Assembly (NCBI GenBank): GCA_050692555.1
Contig: JBOGVS010000015.1
Span: 1-64,000 of the forward strand
DNA: 64,000 nt
Reading direction: 5' to 3'
Origin: DAITPV01 sp050692555
GTDB lineage: Bacteria > Actinomycetota > UBA4738 > CALAEC01
The position numbers and the translations under genes are program-made. Of this stretch, positions 27,430 through 36,546 are shown in pieces; the first letter of the stretch is position 1; the number at the start of each line of letters is the position of its first letter. The notes under the pieces were generated by a model. That model had not been told where the DNA came from. It did not search any database and saw only the letters and a program-made list of their open reading frames with translations.

Positions 27430-30195
27430 TCAACGAGGTTGTTCCGCTGAGGGGCCCGGCCTCTCCCGACGTCTTCCAAGGAGTAGCGCGGCCACCAGGA
27501 GCAGGAGAGCCGCCGCGGAGACGATCAGGCCGAGTCGCAAGCCATCCGGACGGTAGCGGAGCTCGACCACGTGAGACCCTCCGGGAACCGCTACCGCCGC
27601 CAGGGCGTGGTCAGCCGGCAGCAATGGGACGGGGTGGCCGTCCAGCTCGGCGTGCCAGCCGTGCTGCAACGCGTCGGCGACCACCAGGTAGCCCGCACCC
27701 TCGGCCTGTACAGCCACCCGGATGACATCCCCCTCGTCCTCCAGGGGGCGGACCAGGGCAGGTTGCCCGGAGGCCGGAGGACCGGTGGAGTTGAGGATCA
27801 CCGAATGGGACGGGGTGCCCCTGGCCAGCATCTCAATCCGTTCGCTGGGGTCGGTCACCACCTCGACTTCGGAAGCCCACCGGATCCGGGGCAGCCAATC
27901 CAGCCGTTCGTAAACGACCGCTCCACCGACGTGGGCAACCCGCAGTTCGTCGTCCTGCTCGCGGATGGCCGACAGCACCGCATCGCCCTGCTCGTCGGCT
28001 CCCAGGTCGATGGGTTCTCCGCTCAGCGAGAGACGGATGCGAACGGTAGAAGCCTCCCGACCCGTCACGGAGCCTGCCACTGCGATCTCCACCGGCCCCA
28101 GAGACTCGGGGAAGAGACGCCGCCAGCCACGAGCGACGACCCCGCCACTGGCATCAAGGAACTCCACCGTGAGAGCGGTGAACCGATCCGGGTTCCGTGG
28201 CGGCCCGGCCACATGCAGGATCAGCCCACGGGGTGAGGTCACAGCCATTTCCCTGGTGATCGTCGCTCCGGGTTGGAGAGTTCGGGTGCGGATCGGAGTG
28301 GCGAGCGGTGCGGACTCTCCGAGCATGGGAGCCGCCGGCGACACCACGAAGTACCGGGCGGAGAGTCGGTCGAGGATTGGGGAAGTGGCGATGTCCGAGC
28401 GCCAGGAGAGGGCGGGGTGGGTGGGGCTCGGCTCGAAGGACCGCGGATCCACCGCCAGTAGCAGCTCCTTCCATGTGTCCTCGTAGAAGACATGGCCCGT
28501 GACCGACCGAAGCCCGTAGAACGGGGCGGACCCGGGGAAGAATGTTCGCCCCTCCGGAACCAGCCGATCGTGACCGAGGTTCTCCGCGAGAAAGTGGTGG
28601 ACGCTGGTAGTCGGGTAGAACTGCTCTCTGGGGATCCTGGGCCAGGCGGGGAGTGTGAACGCGAGAACCTCGATCGCCACGAGGACCGGAATGGACCAGA
28701 GCAACACGGGCCTCAGGCGTCTGCGTAGGAGAAGTCCTCCCGCGACGGCCGTAGCGGTCAGGGGAACGAGCGACTGGCGAAGGACGTACCCTTGCTGGTC
28801 CGCCTCGCTGGCCGACCTATAGAGGACCACTGCTCCGAGCACCGCAAGACAGAGAGCGATCGCCACCGTTGCAGCCCGACGCAGGCCACCGGAGGGGATG
28901 GGCTTCTCCCGATCGACGAGCAGCGCATGAACCCCCACGGCGGCCAGGCAGGCGAGGAAGAAGCCCAGGACGGCCCGCAGCTTATCGATGTGGGTCAGGT
29001 CGAAGATCGGGATGAGCTGCAGGATCGCCAACACGGGCCCTCCGATGAAGATGGCGAGCGCGGCGACGACCGTCCCCGTCCACAGGTATGGGAGCGTCCC
29101 TCGGCCGACCCGGACTCGCCCGAGGGCCGCACCGGCGGCGATCAGCACGAGGCCCGTGGTCCCGAAGAAGGTCTGGATCCCGACCTCGTTGTAGGGGGCA
29201 AAGTACTCGCCACCGTGGGCCAGCGTCCCGAACGCGTACGGCACTCCCAGCGTCACCGCCGTGTGGAGGGGGAGGTGTGACCCCGCCGTCTGCTCACGGT
29301 AGGAAAGATCGAAGTTGCCCAGTTGCTCGAGGAAGGGGGCGAGCTGGAACGCGGTCAACGCGATACCGAGGGTTGCTCCTCCGAACAGGAAGGAGGCCGT
29401 GCGGGCCTTCAGCCTGGGTGGCGCGTCCCGGATCCCCAAGACCCGAACGAGGCCGTAGACAGCTCCGGCGAACAGGGCCATGCCCGCGAGGGGCGGGTAT
29501 CCCTCGAAGAGCATCGCCGCCACGATCAGCGCGAGCGGTATCATCCCCCGCACGGAGCGCCGCCCGATCCCGTACTCGATGGCCCAGAACAGTCCCGGGA
29601 TGAACGCCCCGACGTGGGCCTGCGGCCAGTTCGTCCACACGACCTGGAAGCCGGAGAAGACGAACAGGAGCCCGCCAATGATCGCCGGGGCTCTGGACAG
29701 GCCGACGCGCCGCAAGAACAAGAAGGTGAAGCCTCCGGCGACGATCATCTCCAGGAGCTTGGAGACGGCCGGGGCGAACCACAGCGGCACCATCAGGAAG
29801 GGCAGGTTCAGTGGCCCGACGAGGCCTTCGGGGCGGGCGGCCAGGGGTGAGCCCCCGGAAGAAAGAGGGCCCCACAGGGGGAAGTCCACGCGCAGGGCCC
29901 GCCGGGTTGCTTCGGCTCGCTCCGGCATGACCGCATCGACGGTGTCCCACAGCAGGATGTGCGAGGGAGTGACGCTCTCGTGACTCTCGCTCTTCCAGGG
30001 GTCGAAGGAGAGCAGCAGGTCTGAGGGGTGGAAGACTCGGAGCCCGATGAGGGGGGTGCCGATCGCCAGGAACGCTGTGCAGACCCCAACGATGAGGACC
30101 CACCTGCCGAGAGATCGATTGGGCTGGCGCTCGTCGGTGGGTCCGCCTGGATGTTCCTGGAGGGTCCGCGTTTCGGGGGAGGAGGGGGAACTCAT
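27430..30195 (-). CDS. YfhO-like polytopic membrane protein (second copy)
   Basis: 921 residues. Around 12 hydrophobic helices follow a soluble Ser/Pro-rich N-terminus (1-30). The first loop has LLLSFDPWKSESHESV and AEATRRALRVDFPLWGPLSSGG, matching the PLWxP arrangement of the other YfhO-like protein in this window. The C-terminal soluble domain ends VADALQHGWHAELDGH and GSHVVELRYRPDG before the last helix, the same ending as at 14789-17161. It is longer than the first copy because of an extended soluble domain. The ATG overlaps the TGA of the upstream methyltransferase gene (ATGA). By family it is a candidate extracytoplasmic sugar transferase; no experimental precedent for this subgroup is known to me. 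Confidence 0.76.
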   Translation of the reverse strand: MSSPSSPETRTLQEHPGGPTDERQPNRSLGRWVLIVGVCTAFLAIGTPLIGLRVFHPSDLLLSFDPWKSESHESVTPSHILLWDTVDAVMPERAEATRRALRVDFPLWGPLSSGGSPLAARPEGLVGPLNLPFLMVPLWFAPAVSKLLEMIVAGGFTFLFLRRVGLSRAPAIIGGLLFVFSGFQVVWTNWPQAHVGAFIPGLFWAIEYGIGRRSVRGMIPLALIVAAMLFEGYPPLAGMALFAGAVYGLVRVLGIRDAPPRLKARTASFLFGGATLGIALTAFQLAPFLEQLGNFDLSYREQTAGSHLPLHTAVTLGVPYAFGTLAHGGEYFAPYNEVGIQTFFGTTGLVLIAAGAALGRVRVGRGTLPYLWTGTVVAALAIFIGGPVLAILQLIPIFDLTHIDKLRAVLGFFLACLAAVGVHALLVDREKPIPSGGLRRAATVAIALCLAVLGAVVLYRSASEADQQGYVLRQSLVPLTATAVAGGLLLRRRLRPVLLWSIPVLVAIEVLAFTLPAWPRIPREQFYPTTSVHHFLAENLGHDRLVPEGRTFFPGSAPFYGLRSVTGHVFYEDTWKELLLAVDPRSFEPSPTHPALSWRSDIATSPILDRLSARYFVVSPAAPMLGESAPLATPIRTRTLQPGATITREMAVTSPRGLILHVAGPPRNPDRFTALTVEFLDASGGVVARGWRRLFPESLGPVEIAVAGSVTGREASTVRIRLSLSGEPIDLGADEQGDAVLSAIREQDDELRVAHVGGAVVYERLDWLPRIRWASEVEVVTDPSERIEMLARGTPSHSVILNSTGPPASGQPALVRPLEDEGDVIRVAVQAEGAGYLVVADALQHGWHAELDGHPVPLLPADHALAAVAVPGGSHVVELRYRPDGLRLGLIVSAAALLLLVAALLLGRRRERPGPSAEQPR

Positions 30196-30968
30196 CCCCC
30201 TTGTCGCGAGCTAAGGGAAGCGTTGGCTGATGTGCCACCGCCCCGGCCCCTTCCCCTCCTGGCGATGACCACGTAGTTGAGCGGGAGTCGTCGTCGGCCC
30301 GGGAGCACCGAATCCAGGGCGTTGCAGGGGAAGGTGACGAGCAGCGCATTGAGCCAGAACACGACCTGCCGAAGGATCGGAACACGCCAAGAAGAAGAGA
30401 CCAAGATGCTGGAGAGCTGGTGACCGAGGAACGAGAAGAGGGATCCGGCCGGGACGATCTCGAGCTCCTCGAATCCATGATGCTCGAGGAGTGAGACCAG
30501 CGCGTGCCTGGTGAAGCGGTAATAATCGAAGGGTTCCTCATGGAGGCGACTCAAGTGGGGGGCCGAGAGAACCAGGACGCCACTCGGACGCAGGACTCGC
30601 GCCATCTCGGCGATGGCCTTGGATGGGTCGGGGACATGTTCGAGGACCTGGCTGCAGAGGACAAGATCATAGGTGTTCGGTCGGATGGGAAGCCTCGATT
30701 GCACGTCAGAGAGAAAATCGAGATCAGGCACCCGGGCCTCGCGGTCTGAGGCGTGGTACGTGCTGACGAGACGATCGACGTACCGGCGGAACGGCATCAC
30801 TCCGCACCCGACGTCGAGGAGACGACCGGACGCCTGCCTCCTGAGGCGGGGGACCATGGCCTGATGGAGAGCCAGCGTGGCGGGCGAGAGGAGTCGTGCC
30901 TTCCAGGACCCGCCCACGTCGATCTCCATTCTGGCCCGGTTGTTCGCGATCCTGCCGGCATGCGACAT
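30192..30968 (-). CDS. Class I SAM-dependent methyltransferase
   Basis: 258 residues from ATG 30968 (MSHAGRIANN). The frame is open to 31124 but would run into the upstream gene. Motif I is LLDVGCGVMPF, followed by LCSQVLEHVPDP and VLRPSGVLVLSAPHLS. The C-terminal part contains RFTRHALVSLLEHHGFE and a hydrophobic patch around LFSFLGHQLSSIL that may associate with the membrane. It sits between a flippase-like gene and a YfhO-like gene. It may methylate a lipid-linked sugar, but the acceptor is not identifiable. Confidence 0.8.
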   Translation of the reverse strand: MSHAGRIANNRARMEIDVGGSWKARLLSPATLALHQAMVPRLRRQASGRLLDVGCGVMPFRRYVDRLVSTYHASDREARVPDLDFLSDVQSRLPIRPNTYDLVLCSQVLEHVPDPSKAIAEMARVLRPSGVLVLSAPHLSRLHEEPFDYYRFTRHALVSLLEHHGFEELEIVPAGSLFSFLGHQLSSILVSSSWRVPILRQVVFWLNALLVTFPCNALDSVLPGRRRLPLNYVVIARRGRGRGGGTSANASLSSRQGG

Positions 30969-31017
30969 GGAGGGATTGTGCCCTTCCCGGGAACCCGGGT
31001 GGGCTCCGCGCTGACGG

Positions 31018-32004
31018 TTACGTTGACTGCCCTGGGCCAGGCTCACGAAGGTCCTCCCGGGCTCTCCGGGATCGTCTCCCCACCGTGAGGAGTTCGACGC
31101 ACAGGAAGAACACGAGGTCCACAATGATGCCCACAGCGCGGAGGATCACGGCGGCCAGGGCGGCCGCCGGTGCCGTAAGGGCCGCAGCTGTGAGTGACGT
31201 TAACACCGCCTCTCGGACACCGAGGCCGGCAGGCGCGAAGAACGCCACGAGGCCGACGACGAATGCCAGCGCGTACCCGGCCATGAGCGGCGGGATCGCG
31301 TTTGGTGGGAATGTGACGACGAGGGAGGCAACCAGGACGAAGGACAGCCCTCCCGCTGCGTTCACCAGGAGATACCCTGCCGTGAACCAACTCAACGGGG
31401 CGGCTCGCCGGACTCGCTGGCTCCGGCCGGGCTCGGGCGGCAAAGGGGGCCGACCGCCGGTGACGACTCTCAACATCCGAAGCGTTGTTCCTGCCAGCCT
31501 GGGCACGTGGGCTGCGAAGGCCACCGTGAGGCTCCCCAAGGCGAGGAGAACGAGCGAGGCGGCCACGACCCCCCACTCACTCAGCGCCCAGGCAGCCAGG
31601 CCGAGGGCCGCCGCTGTGCCTATTGCCAGGACGAGCTCGTCCACCAAGCTGTGAGCGAGCGAGCTTCGAGCGACGAGTGCAGGGTCCGTGTGGACCCAGC
31701 GCGCCGCTTGCGACCATGCGCTCCCGGGCAAGTACCTGGCGATCCAGCTTCGAGAGAACGCACGGAGCAGTTGAACCGTGTCTGCATGAGGCGGACTCTC
31801 CGATCGATACCTCACCAATCCGATCCACAGGGACGCGGTCCCCGCTAGAGCCGCCAGCAGGAGCACGAAGGCGCCCACGAGGGGTTCCGGACGAAGGTCT
31901 CGGATAGACCCCAACACGGAGGGCACGTCCCAAAGAACGTAGGCGAGATACACGATGGAGCCCGCGAGGAGCACCGGCCGGAGGACACGAAGCACGGTCC
32001 TCAC
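31018..32004 (-). CDS. UPF0104/LPG-synthase-TM family membrane protein (flippase-like)
   Basis: 328 residues with about eight hydrophobic segments. The layout resembles the membrane domain of MprF/AglD-type proteins (UPF0104, lysylphosphatidylglycerol synthase TM region): an early RYLPGSAW motif after the third helix and a conserved FFAPAGLGVREAVL stretch near the C-terminus are the best family marks. Such proteins are often found in polysaccharide loci and are thought to translocate lipid-linked intermediates, but this is not proven. The GTG overlaps the TGA of the upstream GT4 gene (GTGA). Confidence 0.8.
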   Translation of the reverse strand: MRTVLRVLRPVLLAGSIVYLAYVLWDVPSVLGSIRDLRPEPLVGAFVLLLAALAGTASLWIGLVRYRSESPPHADTVQLLRAFSRSWIARYLPGSAWSQAARWVHTDPALVARSSLAHSLVDELVLAIGTAAALGLAAWALSEWGVVAASLVLLALGSLTVAFAAHVPRLAGTTLRMLRVVTGGRPPLPPEPGRSQRVRRAAPLSWFTAGYLLVNAAGGLSFVLVASLVVTFPPNAIPPLMAGYALAFVVGLVAFFAPAGLGVREAVLTSLTAAALTAPAAALAAVILRAVGIIVDLVFFLCVELLTVGRRSRRAREDLREPGPGQST

Positions 32005-33128
32005 CGACGGACATCCTCGAGAAACCGTTGGGCGCTTGCGGCAAGGCTGAGTTGTTCTGCAAGCGTCTTCGCCCCCGCAGGTTCTTCCCTAGGGCGGTCG
32101 GCGGAACGGCAGATCGCTTCTGCGAGTGCGTCTGGGTTACTCGGTGCGACGCTTTCCCCCATCCGATGGTTCCTTACCAGGTCGCCCACATCGCCGACAT
32201 CCGTGGCGATGACCGGGCACCCGGCTTGGGCCGCATCCGACAGGATCAGCGGGATGCTTTCGATGCGAGAGGGGATAATGAGCGCTCGGACCGACTGAAG
32301 GTAGCCCGAGAGCTCGACTGGGCCGATTGGCTCGCGGATCTGAACGATCTTGCTCAGGCCTTTGACCCGGACGAGTTCCCGGAGTCGGGATTCACCGGGC
32401 CCTGCTCCGAAGACGTGGAACTCCATCGACGGGCGGAGCTCCTCCGGGATCAGCGCGACTGCGCGGATAAGGACGTCGACGCCCTTGTGCTCGTGGAATC
32501 GCGCCACACAGAGGAAGTGGGTTCGTTTCGGGTCAAGGTTGGGGATGCGATCCGGGTCCGGGGCGGGTAGCCTCCGGCTCGTTGCCAGGAAGGCGCAGGG
32601 GCGGCCGGCAATCTTGGCGACGTCGCCCGCAAGGCCGACACCGTCCGCGTACAGCCGGTCGGCGTTCCGCAGAACGTGGCGAAGCAGTGTTCGCCCCAGT
32701 GGGTAGTCCGAGATCCTCCAGATGTCGGAGCCCAGAGCCCAAACGCTGTACGGGATCCCCAGGAGCTTCCGGCCGGCGAGGGCCCACACGCCCGACGGAA
32801 CCGCCCACATCGCCAGTGTGTGCTCGATTCGCCTCCGGCGGAGTACCCGCACTGTTGTCAGGACGCCCGACGTCATCATGACGCCCAACCGGAGGAGGCT
32901 GCTCGGTTGCCTCATGTTCAGGTGGGTGAGGATCGGCTCCGAGCCGGGCCAGGGGATGGATACCACCTTCGGGCCTGGCCTGGTGGGCCGAACTCGCTGT
33001 GGGGTAAGAACGACAACCTGACTGCCCTTTGCCATCAACAGCTCCGCTAGATCGCGGACGAACACCCCGGCGTTCGAGGAGTCATGGGAGGCCTTGGGAT
33101 AGGAACTCGTAACGACTGCGATCCGCAT
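32001..33128 (-). CDS. Glycosyltransferase family 4
   Basis: 375 residues from ATG 33128 (MRIAVVTSSYPKASHD). The frame is open 20 codons upstream into the aminotransferase gene. N-terminal domain: DSSNAGVFVRDLAELL, with the Gly-rich acceptor loop. C-terminal domain: FLCVARFHEHKGVDVLI and VFGAGPGESRL, typical GT4 donor-site elements. The usual ExxxxxxxE is altered: IESIPLILSDAAQAG has Glu first but Asp at the second position. Ten nt separate it from the aminotransferase stop, so it is cotranscribed. Predicted cytoplasmic sugar transferase; specificity unknown. Confidence 0.82.
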   Translation of the reverse strand: MRIAVVTSSYPKASHDSSNAGVFVRDLAELLMAKGSQVVVLTPQRVRPTRPGPKVVSIPWPGSEPILTHLNMRQPSSLLRLGVMMTSGVLTTVRVLRRRRIEHTLAMWAVPSGVWALAGRKLLGIPYSVWALGSDIWRISDYPLGRTLLRHVLRNADRLYADGVGLAGDVAKIAGRPCAFLATSRRLPAPDPDRIPNLDPKRTHFLCVARFHEHKGVDVLIRAVALIPEELRPSMEFHVFGAGPGESRLRELVRVKGLSKIVQIREPIGPVELSGYLQSVRALIIPSRIESIPLILSDAAQAGCPVIATDVGDVGDLVRNHRMGESVAPSNPDALAEAICRSADRPREEPAGAKTLAEQLSLAASAQRFLEDVRR

Positions 33129-33138
33129 CGCCCAGAGG

Positions 33139-34335
33139 CTAGCGCCGGTAGGCGGTGAGAACCTTGACGACTGCTCCGATGGTGTCATCGACGTCTTGAT
33201 CGGTCAGCTTTGCTGACAGCGGAATCGACAGGATTCGGTCGGAGATCCACGAAGCGTTGGGCAGGTCGCCCGGAGCCAGTTGAAGTGTCTCACGGTAGAA
33301 GGGGTGAAGGTGCACGGCTCGGTAATGGACACCGCAGCCGATGTTCTCGGCTTGAAGAGCGTCCAAGACCTGGTCACGCCCGACGCTGAGCCGTTCTAGG
33401 TCGACCAACAACGTATAGAGATGGCGAGCGTGCGCCATGTCCGGCGAGGGGGGTTCGGGCAACAGGATCGGAAGGTCGCGGAAGGCATCGTCATATCGAT
33501 GCCAGATCTTCTCTCGTGTCTCCAGGCCTGCTTGGAGTCGCTCGAGTTGGTGGAGACCGATGCTCGCCTGAATGTCCGTCATGTTGTACTTGAACCCGGG
33601 GGCGACCACCTCATAGTGGCGAAACCCTTCATCTGAGTAGCGAGCCCAGGCGTCCTTGGTCATGCCATGGAGCGCGAACATCTTGATCCTGCCTGCCCGT
33701 TCCTCATCATCGGTCGTGACCATCCCTCCTTCCACCGTCGTGAGGTTCTTGGTCACGTAGAAACTGAAGCATGTGAGGTCCCCGATCGTTCCGATCTTCC
33801 GCCCCTGATGCCAGCCTTCGATGCAGTGGGCCGCGTCCTCCACTAACAGCAGCCGGTTCTGCTGGGCGATGTCGGTGATCCGATCCATCGGGCAAGGACG
33901 GCCGGCGAAGTGCACCGGAACGACGGCCCGGGTCCGGTCGGTGATCGCGGCCTCGATGAGATCGGGGTCGATGTTCATCGTCTGCTTCTGGACATCGACG
34001 AACACCGGGCGGGCTCCGACGTGGACGATCGCATTCGCGGTGGCCGCGAACGTCATCGGCGTCGTGATCACCTCGTCGCCCGGACCGATGCCCCCAGCCA
34101 GCATCGACAGATGAAGGGCGGCGGTGCATGAGCTGACCGCGACGGCGTGCTTTGTCCCGATGTACTCAGCGAACTTGTGCTCGAACGCGCCGACCTTCGG
34201 TCCGGTACCGACCCAGCCCGACCGGATCGAGTCTGTGATCTCGTCGACTTCCGCCTGTTTGAGATCTGGGCTCCCGAAAACGAGGAACTCCTTTCTCACC
34301 GGGGTGCCCCCATCGATCGCCAATGGCCCGGTCAT
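33139..34335 (-). CDS. DegT/DnrJ/EryC1/StrS family sugar aminotransferase
   Basis: 398 residues, normal for the family. The PLP Lys lies in FSFYVTKNLTTVEGGMV, the conserved Schiff-base region; upstream AVSSCTAALHLSM (phosphate binding) and LVEDAAHCIEG (Asp that contacts the pyridine N) are present. Family members aminate keto-sugars on UDP or dTDP, so an amino-sugar is probably part of this glycan. The adjacent hexapeptide acyltransferase could acylate the new amine. The ATG overlaps the TGA of that upstream gene. No partner dehydratase is nearby, though the epimerase at 25677 belongs to the same broad SDR family. Confidence 0.87.
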   Translation of the reverse strand: MTGPLAIDGGTPVRKEFLVFGSPDLKQAEVDEITDSIRSGWVGTGPKVGAFEHKFAEYIGTKHAVAVSSCTAALHLSMLAGGIGPGDEVITTPMTFAATANAIVHVGARPVFVDVQKQTMNIDPDLIEAAITDRTRAVVPVHFAGRPCPMDRITDIAQQNRLLLVEDAAHCIEGWHQGRKIGTIGDLTCFSFYVTKNLTTVEGGMVTTDDEERAGRIKMFALHGMTKDAWARYSDEGFRHYEVVAPGFKYNMTDIQASIGLHQLERLQAGLETREKIWHRYDDAFRDLPILLPEPPSPDMAHARHLYTLLVDLERLSVGRDQVLDALQAENIGCGVHYRAVHLHPFYRETLQLAPGDLPNASWISDRILSIPLSAKLTDQDVDDTIGAVVKVLTAYRR

Positions 34336-34925
34336 GATCCTGCTCCCGGAAAGGACGTGCGTCCCTCCGCGTCCTTCAGATCGACCTTTCGCACTTCCCT
34401 GGCCGGCGAACCTGCCACGATCGTCTGGGGAGGCACGTCTTCACGCACGAGAGAGTTCGCCCCCACGACAGCCAACCGTCCGATCTTGGATCCAGCGAGA
34501 ATGACTGAGTTGGCCCCGATCCAGGCCGACTCCGCCACGCGCACTGGTCGCGTATACGGAGGGAAGGTTCGGGCCAGGGGCGCACCATGGTGTGCTCCCG
34601 GGTCCGCATGGGTGAGGATGGTCACTCGAGGGGAGAGCACTGCCCCGCGCCCGATCACGACTTCGTCGCCCAAGTCGATAAGGCAACCGGGTCCGATGTG
34701 AACATCGTCCCCGAGAGTCAGGTTCCGGAACCCAGATTGCAGGTTGAAGAAGCGGGCTTCGTACACGCGTGCGTTCCGTCCGACGGTGGCACCGAGTGAA
34801 CGGAGGATGCGGGCACGCCAATATGGGTTGACGATCCAGGTAAGCGCCCTCTCGGCGAGGAGGAACGAACCGTGCCGCAACCGGCCCCTCGGTATCTCGC
34901 CACCGCCCGGTAGAGAAGGACCCAT
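34332..34925 (-). CDS. Hexapeptide-repeat acyltransferase (WbbJ-like)
   Basis: 197 residues. The C-terminal two-thirds carries left-handed beta-helix hexapeptides, for example IGPGCLIDLGDEVVIGRGAV, ending in IGANSVILAGSKIGRLAVVGANSLV. The catalytic-type His lies in ILTHADPGAHH. The N-terminal RALTWIVNPYWRARILRSLG is amphipathic. This is the pattern of maltose/WbbJ/serine O-acetyltransferases, which move an acetyl group from acetyl-CoA to a sugar. Next to the DegT aminotransferase, N-acetylation of an amino-sugar is plausible. Start and upstream stop overlap by 1 nt (TAATG). Confidence 0.83.
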   Translation of the reverse strand: MGPSLPGGGEIPRGRLRHGSFLLAERALTWIVNPYWRARILRSLGATVGRNARVYEARFFNLQSGFRNLTLGDDVHIGPGCLIDLGDEVVIGRGAVLSPRVTILTHADPGAHHGAPLARTFPPYTRPVRVAESAWIGANSVILAGSKIGRLAVVGANSLVREDVPPQTIVAGSPAREVRKVDLKDAEGRTSFPGAGS

Positions 34926-35821
34926 TATGAGGATGCCGGTTCAACTTCGTCCCGCGGCCTGTTCAGACGCACGACGAGATCTGCGAGAAGGCCGATGGCG
35001 AAGAGCTGGAAGGCGGTGAACAGGATCAGGAGCGTGTTCGTGGCCAGATGGAAGTCCTTCGTCGCCCAGTCGTACACCAGCTTGGCCACACCCAGCAGCG
35101 TAAGCGCGACTCCGGCGGGCAGGAATACCCGCAGGGGGTTGAAGGACAGCACCATTCGAACCACCTGTGTCAGGTACCGCTTCGTGTCCTCCCACCAGTG
35201 GAACTTGGACTCGCCTGCCCGGGGCGAGTACTCGATGGGGATGTACTTCACGGAGTAGCCATTGGCCAGGAAGGCCAGGGTGATGGTGCTCACGCAGGAA
35301 AACCCGGCGGGCAGCATGTGGAGGTACTGCCGGCCCACGTCCCTTCGGAACGCCCTGAACCCGGAGTTCAGGTCGGGGATGGGCATTCTCACCAAGTAGC
35401 TCGCCAGCTTGCGGATGAACCACTTGGCGGGAACCCGGAACGCCTTCGCGTTGCCCTGCTCGGAGGTCCGTGCCCCCACGACCTGGTCGGAGCCCTCGAG
35501 CTCCTTCACCAGCTGAGGGATGGCGTCGTTCGGATACGTCATGTCGACGTCCGTCCAAACGACCACCCTGCCTTCGGCGGCGTGGGTCCCCGCCTTTCTC
35601 GCGGCGCCTACGCCGCGGTTCTGACTGAAATGAATGAGCCGGATGCCCTCGATCCCGGCCAGCTCCTCTGCCGAGCCATCGCTGGACCCGTCGTCGACGA
35701 CGATGACCTCGTACGAATACGGAGAAGCGTCCATGGCAGCCTGGATCCGTTCGATCTCCCGGCCAAGGTGGTCACGCTCGTTGTGGACGGGAAGGACGAT
35801 CGATACCTCCGGCGGACCCAT
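34925..35821 (-). CDS. Membrane-anchored glycosyltransferase family 2 (GtrB/DPM-like)
   Basis: 298 residues from ATG 35821 (MGPPEVSIVLPVHNE). GTG 35830 would add three residues. GT2 motifs: VIVVDDGSSDGS, VWTDVDMTYPN (DxD) and DLNSGFRAFRRD. Two hydrophobic helices near the C-terminus (PLRVFLPAGVALTLLG and NTLLILFTAFQLFAIGLLADL) match the GtrB/DPMS group, which transfers sugars to polyprenyl phosphate for later use by GT-C or YfhO-like enzymes outside. It is the first gene of the eight-gene minus-strand operon. Its start is 77 nt from the divergent PH-domain gene, so the promoter should lie in that gap. Confidence 0.85.
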   Translation of the reverse strand: MGPPEVSIVLPVHNERDHLGREIERIQAAMDASPYSYEVIVVDDGSSDGSAEELAGIEGIRLIHFSQNRGVGAARKAGTHAAEGRVVVWTDVDMTYPNDAIPQLVKELEGSDQVVGARTSEQGNAKAFRVPAKWFIRKLASYLVRMPIPDLNSGFRAFRRDVGRQYLHMLPAGFSCVSTITLAFLANGYSVKYIPIEYSPRAGESKFHWWEDTKRYLTQVVRMVLSFNPLRVFLPAGVALTLLGVAKLVYDWATKDFHLATNTLLILFTAFQLFAIGLLADLVVRLNRPRDEVEPASS

Positions 35822-35868
35822 CGGCGCCACATTATCCGTTCCCTTGCCCGCTTCCCAGCACGGCGCTA

Positions 35869-35874
35869 CGGTGA
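35869..35874 (+). promoter_or_regulatory. Putative -10 box (TACGGT) for the PH/SHOCT gene
   Basis: TACGGT lies about 25 nt upstream of the ATG at 35899, leaving a short leader that contains a GGAG Shine-Dalgarno-like site (CTGGAGAACGACG). Position approximate to a base or two. Confidence 0.25.
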
Positions 35875-35898
35875 CCGTCGAGAACCTGGAGAACGACG

Positions 35899-36546
35899 AT
35901 GGGATTCCCCAAGCGGCTGCTGGCCGATCACGAGGAGCTGGTCCTCGACCTCCGCCCGCATTGGATCGCCCTGGTCCTGCCGGTGATGGCGGCCATCCTG
36001 ATCGTGGTGGCGGAGATCCTGATCTTCGCCAACTTCGACCCCCCGGAGGCCGTGGCGTGGAGCGCGTGGATCGCTGGTGTGATCCTCTTCCTGGCCTACC
36101 CGGTGGCCGCCGTCCTGGCCTGGCTGACGTCCCATTTCGTGGTGACCTCCGACCGGGTGATCCACCGGTCTGGGTGGCTGGCGAAGCGGTCCATGGAGAT
36201 GCCCCTCGAACGGATCAACGACGTCACGTTCAACCAGACCGTGTTGGAGCGGGTAGTAGGGGCGGGGAGCCTGCGCATCGAGTCGGCGGGGGAGCACGGA
36301 CAGAATCACTTCCGGGACATCCGGGACCCCGAGGCGGTCCAGAAGCGGATCTACGAGCTGGGCGAGGAGAACGAGAACCGGATGCGAGGCAGAGCCGGCC
36401 CCGGCGCCGGTGCCCCCACCGAGGCCATTTCCACCGGCGGCTCGCCTCTGGAAGAGATCGAGCGCCTGGCTTCGATGAGGAAGCGCGGTCTGATCTCCGA
36501 GGAGGAGTTCGAGACCCAGAAGCGGCGCCTTCTCGGCCGGCTGTAG
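35899..36546 (+). CDS. Bacterial PH (YdbS/YdbT-like) membrane protein with C-terminal SHOCT domain
   Basis: 215 residues. Two hydrophobic helices (about 22-45 and 52-75) are followed by a bacterial PH-like beta domain: SHFVVTSDRVIHRSGWLAKRS and MPLERINDVTFNQTVLERVVG. After a Gly/Pro/Ala linker the last 35 residues are a SHOCT domain (LEEIERLASMRKRGLISEEEF), a short helical hairpin used for oligomerisation. Members of the family are membrane-associated and of unclear function. The stop shares one base with the start of the next gene, so PH protein and GNAT are coupled. Confidence 0.82.
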   Translation: MGFPKRLLADHEELVLDLRPHWIALVLPVMAAILIVVAEILIFANFDPPEAVAWSAWIAGVILFLAYPVAAVLAWLTSHFVVTSDRVIHRSGWLAKRSMEMPLERINDVTFNQTVLERVVGAGSLRIESAGEHGQNHFRDIRDPEAVQKRIYELGEENENRMRGRAGPGAGAPTEAISTGGSPLEEIERLASMRKRGLISEEEFETQKRRLLGRL

